Assembly: GCA_910586225.1 (NCBI GenBank)
Contig: CAJUIL010000048.1
Location: 1-17,380, forward strand
DNA from: an uncultured Eubacterium sp.
GTDB taxonomy: Bacteria; Bacillota; Clostridia; Lachnospirales; Lachnospiraceae
Direction of reading: 5' to 3'
Length of the DNA: 17,380 nucleotides
The notes beneath the pieces are model-generated. The model was not told the DNA's origin. It made no database searches and was given only the letters and a program-made list of their open reading frames with translations. Below, piece by piece: positions 8,295 through 14,575 of the stretch (position 1 is its first letter; the number at the start of each line of letters is the position of its first letter). Position numbers and translations under genes: made by a program.

Positions 8295-8438
8295 TTAATC
8301 AACCTGCTGTTTCTGGTTCTTGTACTTAGAAGATGTAGAGTCTACAGATACAAAGCAAGAACAATTCGTACACATACAATATGTATACATATGCAAGGAA
8401 CCAGCACTCTTCCTTACTTTTTTACCAAGCTTTTTCAT
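8295..8438 (-). CDS. Cysteine-rich RiPP precursor peptide (CLI_3235/Clo7bot-like)
   Basis: A 47-residue peptide with a basic leader beginning MKKLGKKVRK and a core containing CMCTNCSC (Cys 21, 23, 26, 28), followed by FVSVDSTSSKYKNQKQQVD. The ATG at 8438 is chosen over an in-frame ATG at 8489 because AGGAAAGGAGG lies 8 bases upstream and the MKKLGKK opening is typical of clostridial precursors of this class. It is the first gene of the operon, directly behind promoter P2, and lies 29 bases ahead of the maturase remnant. In related systems the maturase is thought to crosslink Cys residues in the core; the true modification and activity here are unknown. The core is only moderately Cys-rich and has a long hydrophilic tail. 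Confidence 0.85.
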   Translation of the reverse strand: MKKLGKKVRKSAGSLHMYTYCMCTNCSCFVSVDSTSSKYKNQKQQVD

Positions 8439-8526
8439 ATGGCATACCTCCTTTCCTAAGACCAAAATAAATATACACAATCCATGCACATTTATTTCAG
8501 ATAATATAAAATGTATCTACTTTTTT

Positions 8527-8589
8527 TGTATAGCATGAACTCCATACTTTTCAACCAGCGTTGCAGAAAGTGACCTGTTTTTGCAGAAA
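8527..8589 (-). promoter_or_regulatory. Promoter P2 with direct-repeat operator (LytTR-like site 2)
   Basis: Plus-strand half-sites TTGCAGAAA at 8561-8569 and 8581-8589 have a 20-bp period. Six bases down the minus strand comes -35 TTGAAA (8549-8554), then a 16-bp spacer and -10 TATACA (8527-8532), about 89 bases before the precursor ATG. This is the clearest of the three matching sites and should drive the whole RiPP operon. The -10 is imperfect, as expected for an activator-dependent promoter. A further inverted half-site-like CCTGCAA lies at 8609-8615. Confidence 0.75.
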
Positions 8590-8615
8590 ACGGCCAATTC
8601 TGCATTTTCCTGCAA

Positions 8616-8659
8616 TAAAAAATCCTCTCGAATCAAACTCTAGTTTTATCGAGAGGATT
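8616..8659 (-). terminator. Rho-independent terminator upstream of the RiPP promoter
   Basis: AATCCTCTCGA (8621-8631) and TCGAGAGGATT (8649-8659) form an 11-bp perfect stem with a 17-base loop. On the minus strand the stem is followed by a T run (8616-8620). It ends minus-strand transcription coming from 9611 and insulates promoter P2. The loop side holds GAATCAAAC, which is also present in the hairpin at 16028-16081. Confidence 0.85.
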
Positions 8660-8674
8660 TCTATGTAAAGATTT

Positions 8675-8758
8675 TTACACTTGGACATCAAACGTATTGT
8701 GCAAGTCGTCAGCATTCATTGAACCAAGGTCTGCGAATGGAATACCTCGTTTTGCAAA
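8675..8758 (-). pseudogene. Possible 3'-end remnant of a deleted gene
   Basis: Between the membrane-protein stop (8763) and the terminator, one minus frame reads 27 codons of protein-like sequence (FAKRGIPFADLGS then MNADDLHNTFDVQV) ending in TAA just before the terminator hairpin. It begins right after an in-frame stop and has no ribosome site. The position next to a terminator and the protein-like composition suggest the tail of a former gene. It is short enough to be chance. Family not recognised. Confidence 0.3.
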
Positions 8759-8762
8759 TCAG

Positions 8763-9611
8763 TTACAGCTCCACATGATATTTTCTATAATTGTTCCCTT
8801 CATAATACACTTTTACAGGTTCTCCAATATACGGCCGATCTGGTTCCCCGCGGATGCCTCTGGATGCAAAAATATGAATAGTACCGTCTTTTGCTGTATA
8901 TCTGCACAAAACCGTATACCCCCAAAATGCACGGCCCCTTTCATCCAGAGAAAGACCGAACTGCCTGGCTATACTTTCCGGCAATTTTAAAAACCCCGGC
9001 TTTGCCAGTCCGTTCACCGTAATCCGGCCAGCTAATTCTACGCCACACGTAACCGCAGTTACATATTTTCCTGCTGACGTGAGCTGCTGCGCCTGCCTCA
9101 TACTGTCATATTTAAATTTATGCAGTACGGCAGTTTCCGGCAGTATCTCATTCGTATCCACATAATAACGCCCTGGTCTGGATAAATTAACATATACTTT
9201 CAGCTGATCTGACTTCAGCAGCGCAGACGGGTTGTATAACAGCGGCCCGCTTTTGAAACGATACTGGTTTCCACTGCCGTCCACATAAGAACATAAAATA
9301 TAAAACGGATGCATCGCTATCCGGTCCACCTGCACCTGCTGATGTGGATTCACATCAATATCAGTTACTTTTGCATACACATACTGACCCGCTTCCATCA
9401 GTTTTTTCTTTTTATTCGACGCCTGTTTGTATACGACAAACAAAATCAGCCCGATCACAAAAAATAAGAAACCAATCGAACCTGTAATAATCCCGTACAA
9501 CCCTGCCCCGGAAACCAGTATTCCTACCGCTGCGCCTACTGTCATAAGGACAGCAGAAACGAGCAGATAAATCAAGGCTAATAATTTCAAAATACTTTGT
9601 CCGTTTTTCAT
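8763..9611 (-). CDS. Two-TM membrane protein with soluble C-terminal domain (DUF3592-like)
   Basis: The 282-residue protein has two hydrophobic helices near the start (about residues 9-36 and 38-62), a basic KKKK stretch at 67-70, and then about 210 residues of soluble, beta-rich sequence including VYAKVTDIDVN, YILCSYVDGSGN and VKVYYEGNNYRKYHVEL. Topology fits a short outer loop with the C-terminal domain in the cytoplasm (positive-inside), although the opposite is possible. The layout resembles DUF3592-type proteins of Firmicutes, whose function is unknown. The ATG has GGGAGG 6 bases upstream. It is divergent from the BlaI/M56 pair and could share its regulation. It ends upstream of the terminator at 8616-8659. 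Confidence 0.75.
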   Translation of the reverse strand: MKNGQSILKLLALIYLLVSAVLMTVGAAVGILVSGAGLYGIITGSIGFLFFVIGLILFVVYKQASNKKKKLMEAGQYVYAKVTDIDVNPHQQVQVDRIAMHPFYILCSYVDGSGNQYRFKSGPLLYNPSALLKSDQLKVYVNLSRPGRYYVDTNEILPETAVLHKFKYDSMRQAQQLTSAGKYVTAVTCGVELAGRITVNGLAKPGFLKLPESIARQFGLSLDERGRAFWGYTVLCRYTAKDGTIHIFASRGIRGEPDRPYIGEPVKVYYEGNNYRKYHVEL

Positions 9612-9636
9612 ATATTACCTCCCCCGGCTTATTTGA

Positions 9637-9750
9637 CTAATCTATTTCTACATCTTTGGTTTGCTTATCCAGATACCATCCTGCCGCACAGACCGACATC
9701 GCATACATGGAATCCGACGATTTCTGTTCTCCATTTAACAGCTCTATCAT
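9637..9750 (-). CDS. Possible small protein (37 residues) ahead of the membrane protein
   Basis: An ATG at 9750 opens 37 codons (MIELLNGEQKSSDSMYAMSV, then CAAGWYLDKQTKDVEID) ending 25 bases before the membrane-protein start, in the same direction. A TATAAT-like -10 occurs shortly upstream (about 9771-9776) but no convincing ribosome site precedes the ATG. It may be a real small protein, a remnant, or chance. No family recognised. Confidence 0.3.
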   Translation of the reverse strand: MIELLNGEQKSSDSMYAMSVCAAGWYLDKQTKDVEID

Positions 9751-9865
9751 GCTTTACAGCACCACAAGTATTATATCATATGCGCTGCCATTTTTACCAT
9801 TAAAATATTAGAGTATCTTTATTTTCCTGATCGGAACTGTATGCAAAGCGATCAAAGAAAAAAGG

Positions 9866-9894
9866 TTGACATATACTTACCTATATGCTATATT
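9866..9894 (+). promoter_or_regulatory. Promoter of the BlaI/M56 pair with an overlapping dyad
   Basis: TTGACA (9866-9871), a 17-bp spacer and TATATT (9889-9894) form a near-ideal sigma-A promoter. The spacer contains the inverted repeat CATATA-cttacc-TATATG (9870-9887), well placed for a repressor to block RNA polymerase. A second dyad GGTTG-N8-CAACC lies at 9904-9921. BlaI-family repressors usually control their own operon through such promoter dyads, so autoregulation is likely. The exact operator is inferred and does not match the TACA/TGTA consensus. Confidence 0.65.
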
Positions 9895-9974
9895 ATCCAC
9901 ATAAGGTTGACAAACGCCAACCACCCAAACGGTAACCGATGACCAGAATGATAGAAAGGAAGCGGAATGCACCT

Positions 9975-10346
9975 ATGAAGAGTAAGTTAACCGATGCAGA
10001 ATGGAAGGTTATGGCGGTCCTGTGGGAAAAATCGCCCAGAACGATGATGGAAATCACCAATCTGTTAAAAGAAGAAACCGGCTGGACCAAATATACGGTA
10101 ATGTCTTTTTTAAAGCGAATGGAAGAAAAAGGCGCCGTGCATTACAAAGATGGCGGAAAAGCAAAGCTATACTTTCCTGATTGGAAAAGGGAGGACGTGG
10201 CAATACAGGAAACAGAAGATTTTCTAAATAAAGTATTTTACGGGAAAATAGGCTTGATGCTCAATGCTATGGTACAGCAGAAAGCTTTATCGCAGGAGGA
10301 ATTAGACGAACTTTCGCAAATTCTGCAGGAACAAGAAGACGACTAA
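9975..10346 (+). CDS. BlaI/MecI-family transcriptional repressor
   Basis: From the ATG at 9975 this is a 123-residue winged-helix repressor: KLTDAEWKVMAVLWEKSP, then a recognition-helix region TGWTKYTVMSFLKRMEEKG and a C-terminal dimerisation helix pair rich in Glu/Gln. An in-frame ATG at 9939 would add 12 basic residues; family members usually begin close to KLTDAEW, so I prefer 9975, although the ribosome site (AGGAAG) is loosely placed. The gene is directly followed by the M56 protease gene, the classical BlaI-BlaR1 arrangement in which the membrane protease triggers cleavage of the repressor. Targets probably include its own promoter and perhaps the divergent gene at 9611. Confidence 0.92.
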   Translation: MKSKLTDAEWKVMAVLWEKSPRTMMEITNLLKEETGWTKYTVMSFLKRMEEKGAVHYKDGGKAKLYFPDWKREDVAIQETEDFLNKVFYGKIGLMLNAMVQQKALSQEELDELSQILQEQEDD

Positions 10347-10361
10347 GTGTGGAGGAGAACT

Positions 10362-12254
10362 ATGAGAGAACCATACAGTGAGATTATTTTAGGAATAGCC
10401 ACTTCATCAGCTTTTATTTTGGCGATTGTGCTACTGCGTGCTTTATTTCATAAAAAAATCAGCATGAGGCTGCAATATGCGCTATGGCTGTTCGTTGCAT
10501 TAAAGCTTTTACTGGTGCCTGTTCCGCAGTTTGAGAGTGTATTATCTGTACAAAGGCTGACTGGGCAATGGGAAGGAAATCAGATGGCAGAGAGCAAAGA
10601 TCTGCCGCTTGAAAAAGATGTGCAGCAGGCAGTCGACGACGGCTGGCAGCAGAAAAGTGCCGTACAGCAGGCAGACAGCGAACAAATACAGTCCAGCAGA
10701 GATCAAAATAAAAAAGATCATAATAAAGCTAAAAGCAATCTAAGTTTCAAAGAGACGGAAAAGATGTGGTTATGCACATGGATAGCCGGCATTGGAAGCG
10801 CAATGCTGTTTCTGTATTTTTTTACAGGGAATCTAAAATTTGCGCGTTATCTTCGCACAAAAAGGGTACGTTTTCAGCAGGATGGCAATCCACTTCCGGT
10901 ATATCTCGTAAAAGGTCTGCCTTCTCCTTGTCTGTATGTCAGAGCAGTCTACCTGACACCTGAACTGGCGGCAGATCCCAAACGGCTTTCTTATGTGTTG
11001 GCACATGAATATTGCCACTACAGACAGGGCGACACTGTGTGGTCGATCTTACGCGCGGTATGTGTGATGTTATACTGGTGGAACCCGCTTGTATGGCTGG
11101 CAGCTTATTTATCCAAACAGGATTGTGAACTTGCCTGTGATGAAAGGGCAATGGCATATTGGGGGCAGGAAGAACGGATTTCCTATGGAAAAACGCTGCT
11201 TAGCCTTGTTGCAGTAAAGCCTGCACGAAAACAGCATTCATTTTTTACGACAATGATGATAGGGGGAGGTCATAATATGAAGCATCGAATACAAAGAATT
11301 GCAAAAAAGCAAAAAATAGCGTTATCGGGATGCATTTTGGTGGTCATTCTATCTGTTTTATGCTTTGTAAGCGTTAGTACGACGAACCCAGCAAAGGGAA
11401 CAAGTCGTCAGGAGCCGACCGAAAAAATCGAAATTCCAGACGTACAAAGGGAATTTACACTGTCGGAATCAGTCAGCAAAGATCAGGACACGGCTGCGGC
11501 GGATAAAACGAATTTAGATCCATCGGATGTAAATCAAGTGACTTTCAACCATGCAGATCTGGATCAAGCGGTTGGGCAGGCAATTTTATCAGAAAGTAAA
11601 GGTCGCTATTCAAGTGGGGAATGTGTGGCAGAAGGGCATAAGATTTTGGGCCAGGAAGAAGCGGACGGACTTTTGACCGTATATGTTCTGACCATGTATG
11701 GCGAGTATGCGTTTCAGAACGGCTGGTTTATCAAAGATTCTGGAAGCGGCACGATTCCTGCAGTCATCAAATTTTCCGGAGATAAGCGACATGGATATGT
11801 GTTAGAGGATATGGAATGGCCAAAGGAGGGAGGCTATTATTTGCCGTCGATCCGTGAGATGTTTCCGGAGTCCCTGCAGGAGGTATGCATTTCTGTTAAT
11901 GAAGAAATAAGTGAGGAGCTAAGCAGACAGGAGGCTGCTTATGCAGAGGCGTATTTGAAAAAAATCAATCGTAAAGCACCCATAGGCGAATATTCGGATG
12001 TTGAGCATAAGCTGCTGACAGAGGCTGGCGTCAGTGTTAAGGTATCCAACCGACTGGGTGATACGACTAAGGTTTTGGAATATCCGTATTTTATCGGTAG
12101 TCTGGAAAAAATAGAAAACGGCGTGCGTTATGTGTATGAAACAAAGACGGATGAAGAAGCGCGTGAGATTATATATACAAAGACAGAATATGATACGGGA
12201 ACTATCTTAGAAGAGTTTCGGTTTGATATGGATACTGGAGCAGAGATAAAATGA
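10362..12254 (+). CDS. M56 (BlaR1-like) membrane metalloprotease with a non-penicillin-binding sensor domain
   Basis: The ATG at 10362 has GGAGGAG 4 bases upstream and lies 15 bases after the repressor stop; an in-frame GTG at 10347 overlaps the ribosome site and is less likely. The 630-residue protein has membrane helices at about residues 7-29, 37-55 and 137-158, the zinc-protease motif HEYCH (His215, Glu216, His219) in VLAHEYCHYRQGD, and the downstream family signature DCELACDERA, then a helix (about 325-345) leading to an extracellular C-terminal domain. That domain (about 350-630) shows no serine beta-lactam-binding motifs and is acidic, so the signal is probably not a beta-lactam, or binding is to another ligand. 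By analogy it senses an outside signal and relieves repression by the BlaI-type partner. Confidence 0.9.
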   Translation: MREPYSEIILGIATSSAFILAIVLLRALFHKKISMRLQYALWLFVALKLLLVPVPQFESVLSVQRLTGQWEGNQMAESKDLPLEKDVQQAVDDGWQQKSAVQQADSEQIQSSRDQNKKDHNKAKSNLSFKETEKMWLCTWIAGIGSAMLFLYFFTGNLKFARYLRTKRVRFQQDGNPLPVYLVKGLPSPCLYVRAVYLTPELAADPKRLSYVLAHEYCHYRQGDTVWSILRAVCVMLYWWNPLVWLAAYLSKQDCELACDERAMAYWGQEERISYGKTLLSLVAVKPARKQHSFFTTMMIGGGHNMKHRIQRIAKKQKIALSGCILVVILSVLCFVSVSTTNPAKGTSRQEPTEKIEIPDVQREFTLSESVSKDQDTAAADKTNLDPSDVNQVTFNHADLDQAVGQAILSESKGRYSSGECVAEGHKILGQEEADGLLTVYVLTMYGEYAFQNGWFIKDSGSGTIPAVIKFSGDKRHGYVLEDMEWPKEGGYYLPSIREMFPESLQEVCISVNEEISEELSRQEAAYAEAYLKKINRKAPIGEYSDVEHKLLTEAGVSVKVSNRLGDTTKVLEYPYFIGSLEKIENGVRYVYETKTDEEAREIIYTKTEYDTGTILEEFRFDMDTGAEIK

Positions 12255-12327
12255 AGGTTGGTGCGATAGCTTTTCATTCCTCATGAGACTGTAAATTTAA
12301 CTGTGTATTGTCGGCCAGCGAATCTGC

Positions 12328-12384
12328 AAGCAGTTCTGGCTTATGAATATAAAAAAGCAGTTCTGGCTTTTTCAGAACTGCTTT
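12328..12384. terminator. Bidirectional terminator between convergent genes, with a duplicated arm
   Basis: AAAGCAGTTCTG (12354-12365) and CAGAACTGCTTT (12373-12384) form a 12-bp perfect stem with a 7-base loop, A-rich on the left and T-rich on the right. It sits between the convergent M56 gene and the gene ending at 12440. The left arm sequence AAGCAGTTCTGGCTT also occurs at 12328-12342, a direct duplication that offers an alternative pairing. Confidence 0.75.
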
Positions 12385-12439
12385 AACTAGTCCGGCTAAG
12401 AGCATATTTACGATTGCTATACAGTACACTAATGTTCCA

Positions 12440-13183
12440 TCAAAACGCTGCCAACGGAAGATAGTGCAAGCCTCCTTTATCTGTCAGCCATTCCTGCTGT
12501 CTTTTTACATTTTTTACAGCAGAGGCTGGAACTGTTATTTTTTTATATTTATAAGTATAGGCTCCGGAATATTCCTCTCCATTTTCATCTACGACCGCCT
12601 GCCTCACTAATCGGCCATTTTTATAAGTATTCGCCCTGCCTTCCATAGTATCCTCGCCTTCCAGTCCATCTGTAAGTATATATCCATGCTTATCATACGT
12701 CAATACCCGTGCAGGGTCGCTCCCATACTTAATTTTTTTGATCCATCCATTATTATCATAAGAAAGCAATACACCTTGCGCTTTCACGCAGCGTCCGTTT
12801 TTCCATTCATACTTTGCTACATTATCATCTATGAAACCTGGCGTTGTGATCTTTACGAGATATCCCTTTTTGTCATATGTATACTTGGATTCGCTATGCT
12901 TTTCACCGTCCAGTATCGCAACCTCTTTTGAAATTTTTGTACCACTGTAAACATATTCATAAGATGGTATCCCACCGTTGCTTTTTACGCAGGTATCTTT
13001 TACTAAAAGCCCTTTCTTGTTATATGTATATTTATATTTGTTGAATTCGGATGTCTTGGAATCCACCACCCATACTTCCTTTTTTCCTGCCGCTTCTGCC
13101 TGCGTTGCCGGCACTGCGGCAGAAACCAGAATCCCAATCATCAGTGTGATCATTAATAGCTTTTTCGTTAATTTTTGCTTCAT
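12440..13183 (-). CDS. Secreted YD-repeat-like protein
   Basis: The 247-residue protein starts MKQKLTKKLLMITLMIGILV, a clear signal peptide with probable cleavage after QAEA (about residue 31). The mature part contains degenerate tyrosine-aspartate repeats: YTYNKKGLLVK, YTYDKKGYLVK, LSYDNNGWIKKI and LTYDKHGYILTD, spaced about 40-45 residues apart, similar to short RHS/YD-like repeats of secreted Firmicutes proteins. It has no toxin domain, sortase motif or lipobox. A weak AAAGGA ribosome site lies 11 bases before the ATG. It is probably a secreted surface or matrix protein; function unknown. It faces the M56 operon and ends at the shared terminator. The gap upstream (13184-13334) holds its promoter region and nothing else clear. 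Confidence 0.8.
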   Translation of the reverse strand: MKQKLTKKLLMITLMIGILVSAAVPATQAEAAGKKEVWVVDSKTSEFNKYKYTYNKKGLLVKDTCVKSNGGIPSYEYVYSGTKISKEVAILDGEKHSESKYTYDKKGYLVKITTPGFIDDNVAKYEWKNGRCVKAQGVLLSYDNNGWIKKIKYGSDPARVLTYDKHGYILTDGLEGEDTMEGRANTYKNGRLVRQAVVDENGEEYSGAYTYKYKKITVPASAVKNVKRQQEWLTDKGGLHYLPLAAF

Positions 13184-13334
13184 TGATATTTCTGTCCTTT
13201 CTGATTTTATAATGTTATTGGTTCCGTTGCTTTTATGTATGCATCTCCCTTAACCTTCCTTAATAACAGGATAGCACTATTGTTTATACAAATCAACAAC
13301 AAGTTATATTCTGCGGCTTAGAAAGCTGCTTTCT

Positions 13335-13620
13335 TTATTTTTTATTGTCTTTTTTGCCTTTCGTCCAGGCTGTCTGATCCGCCATAATCACATAAGCTGC
13401 GGTAAGGCACGGGTATTCCTTTTTCAGCTTTTCCGCCAGCCGTTTAAACGCTTTCGTTTTACATTTGTTCCTTGTAACGTCTTCATTTTCATTTTCAATA
13501 AATTCCGTGCCGATGCTGACAACAAAACTGTCTCCACGTACATTTTTGCTTCCAGCACATGATAGTCATAAACTGCCTTCTCATGTTCAATTTCTATTGA
13601 GAAAAATAGGGCTATATATT
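13335..13620 (-). pseudogene. Remnant of a transposase-like gene with frameshifts
   Basis: On the minus strand two frames show one decayed protein: EHEKAVYDYHVLEAKMY, then, after a shift, DSFVVSIGTEFIENENEDV and KAFKRLAEKLKKEYPC, ending at a stop at 13335. The pattern (HEVLEAK, IGTEF.EN, KAFKRLAEKLKKEYP) resembles a transposase family frequent in Lachnospiraceae, here without N-terminus, intact frame or recognisable ends. The last 25 residues may be non-homologous. I am moderately sure of the remnant status and less sure of the family. Confidence 0.5.
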
Positions 13621-13727
13621 TGAATAGGTTAGTGTGAAAGAAACTAGATGATATCCAATAAATGGCGCACTGAAACAAGCTATCCCAGGATAGCCTCCGA
13701 AAAGAACGTATGTTTTGTTTTGAAAAT

Positions 13728-14075
13728 TTAAGAAACTTTTTGTATAATTTTCAATCCACTATTCAAGAGTTTCCGAGAGTACTCCGGCAGGCGCATTGCC
13801 TCTATCATCTCATAAGCGATGCTGATGTCCGTCAGTTCCTTCGGCAAACTGGAACGTGGGTGCCATGCCGCCACTGACAGTTCTCCGGTGTCGATGTTCA
13901 GTTAGTCCGAACCGTCCAGCTCCGCCGTATAACCTGCAATCACGGAACCGGAAAAGCCCCAGGGCTGGCTCCCAAAGTATTTAAGGCCCCTGATGCGGAT
14001 GCCCGTTTCCTCATAGACTTCCCTCTCTGCCGCTTCCTCCAGCGTCTCCCCTGCCTTGACCAGTGCATTTATCAT
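13728..14075 (-). pseudogene. NudC-like (NADH pyrophosphatase) Nudix remnant
   Basis: One minus frame encodes the C-terminal third of a NudC-type Nudix hydrolase. The Nudix box core AGETLEEAAEREVYEETGI is followed by SQPWGFSGSVIAGYTAEL, the SQPWPFPxS motif typical of NADH pyrophosphatases, then WHPRSSLPKELTDISIAYEM. The N-terminal part and zinc ribbon are missing, and a TAA stop (13902-13904) interrupts it after ELDGSD. The codons are richer in GC than the surrounding genes. It is a dead fragment, possibly brought in or broken by the neighbouring transposase remnant. Confidence 0.8.
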
Positions 14076-14145
14076 GCACGGTACTCATGTTTTACCGTTT
14101 ACGTTTACTTTACAAACTTTCTATCTAATCCGACCATAATAAAGA

Positions 14146-14195
14146 AATGGGTGCATATCCCGATGACAATAAATATATCAGGAAATACACCCATT
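14146..14195 (-). terminator. Probable terminator after the lipoprotein gene
   Basis: AATGGGTG (14146-14153) and CACCCATT (14188-14195) form an 8-bp perfect stem with a long, partly pairing loop. On the minus strand it follows the stop at 14226 by 31 bases and is succeeded by TCTTTATT. The T run is weak, so confidence is moderate. The gap 14076-14225 contains nothing else that I can identify. Confidence 0.5.
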
Positions 14196-14225
14196 AAAAA
14201 ATAATTTCTTCTTTGACAGCCTTTC

Positions 14226-14552
14226 TTAATACCACCCTAATACTACAAACTCTGGTATTTCTGTACTCATTTCCGCTTTTTTCAAACTATAAGTGATAGA
14301 TTCAAAGCTAATCTCTGCATTATTTGTCAAAACAATAAATGTAACTTGCGATTCTCCTTCTATACCAGAAACTTCAATCTTATACTGGTAGATGTTGTTT
14401 CTACAGGTATATGTTCCATCATCGTTAGTTGTATAGTCAACATCCAGCTCCTCAAATGAGGATTCCATTTCGCTTATAGAAGTTCCACAACCGCTCAAAG
14501 TACCTATAATGATGAACCCAAGCATAAAGGTGATACAAATCCTAATTTTCAT
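14226..14552 (-). CDS. Small secreted lipoprotein
   Basis: From the ATG at 14552, with GGAG 11 bases upstream, the 108-residue product has a lipoprotein signal peptide MKIRICITFMLGFIIIGTLS ending in lipobox LSGC with the lipidated Cys21. An ATG at 14567 would add five residues but overlaps the ribosome site. The mature part is acidic at first (SEMESSFEELDVDYTTNDDG) and then beta-rich. It follows the secreted papain-fold protein gene by about 20 bases and should be translated from the same message under promoter P3. A small lipoprotein co-transcribed with a secreted enzyme may be an immunity protein or inhibitor, but this is only a guess from position. Confidence 0.8.
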   Translation of the reverse strand: MKIRICITFMLGFIIIGTLSGCGTSISEMESSFEELDVDYTTNDDGTYTCRNNIYQYKIEVSGIEGESQVTFIVLTNNAEISFESITYSLKKAEMSTEIPEFVVLGWY

Positions 14553-14575
14553 AATATTAATCTCCATTCGAATTA

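Noticed and set aside
9866..9921. A canonical BlaI box (TACA-TGTA dyad)
   Set aside because: The dyads present are CATATA/TATATG and GGTTG/CAACC; the classical consensus is not there, so only a general operator is called.
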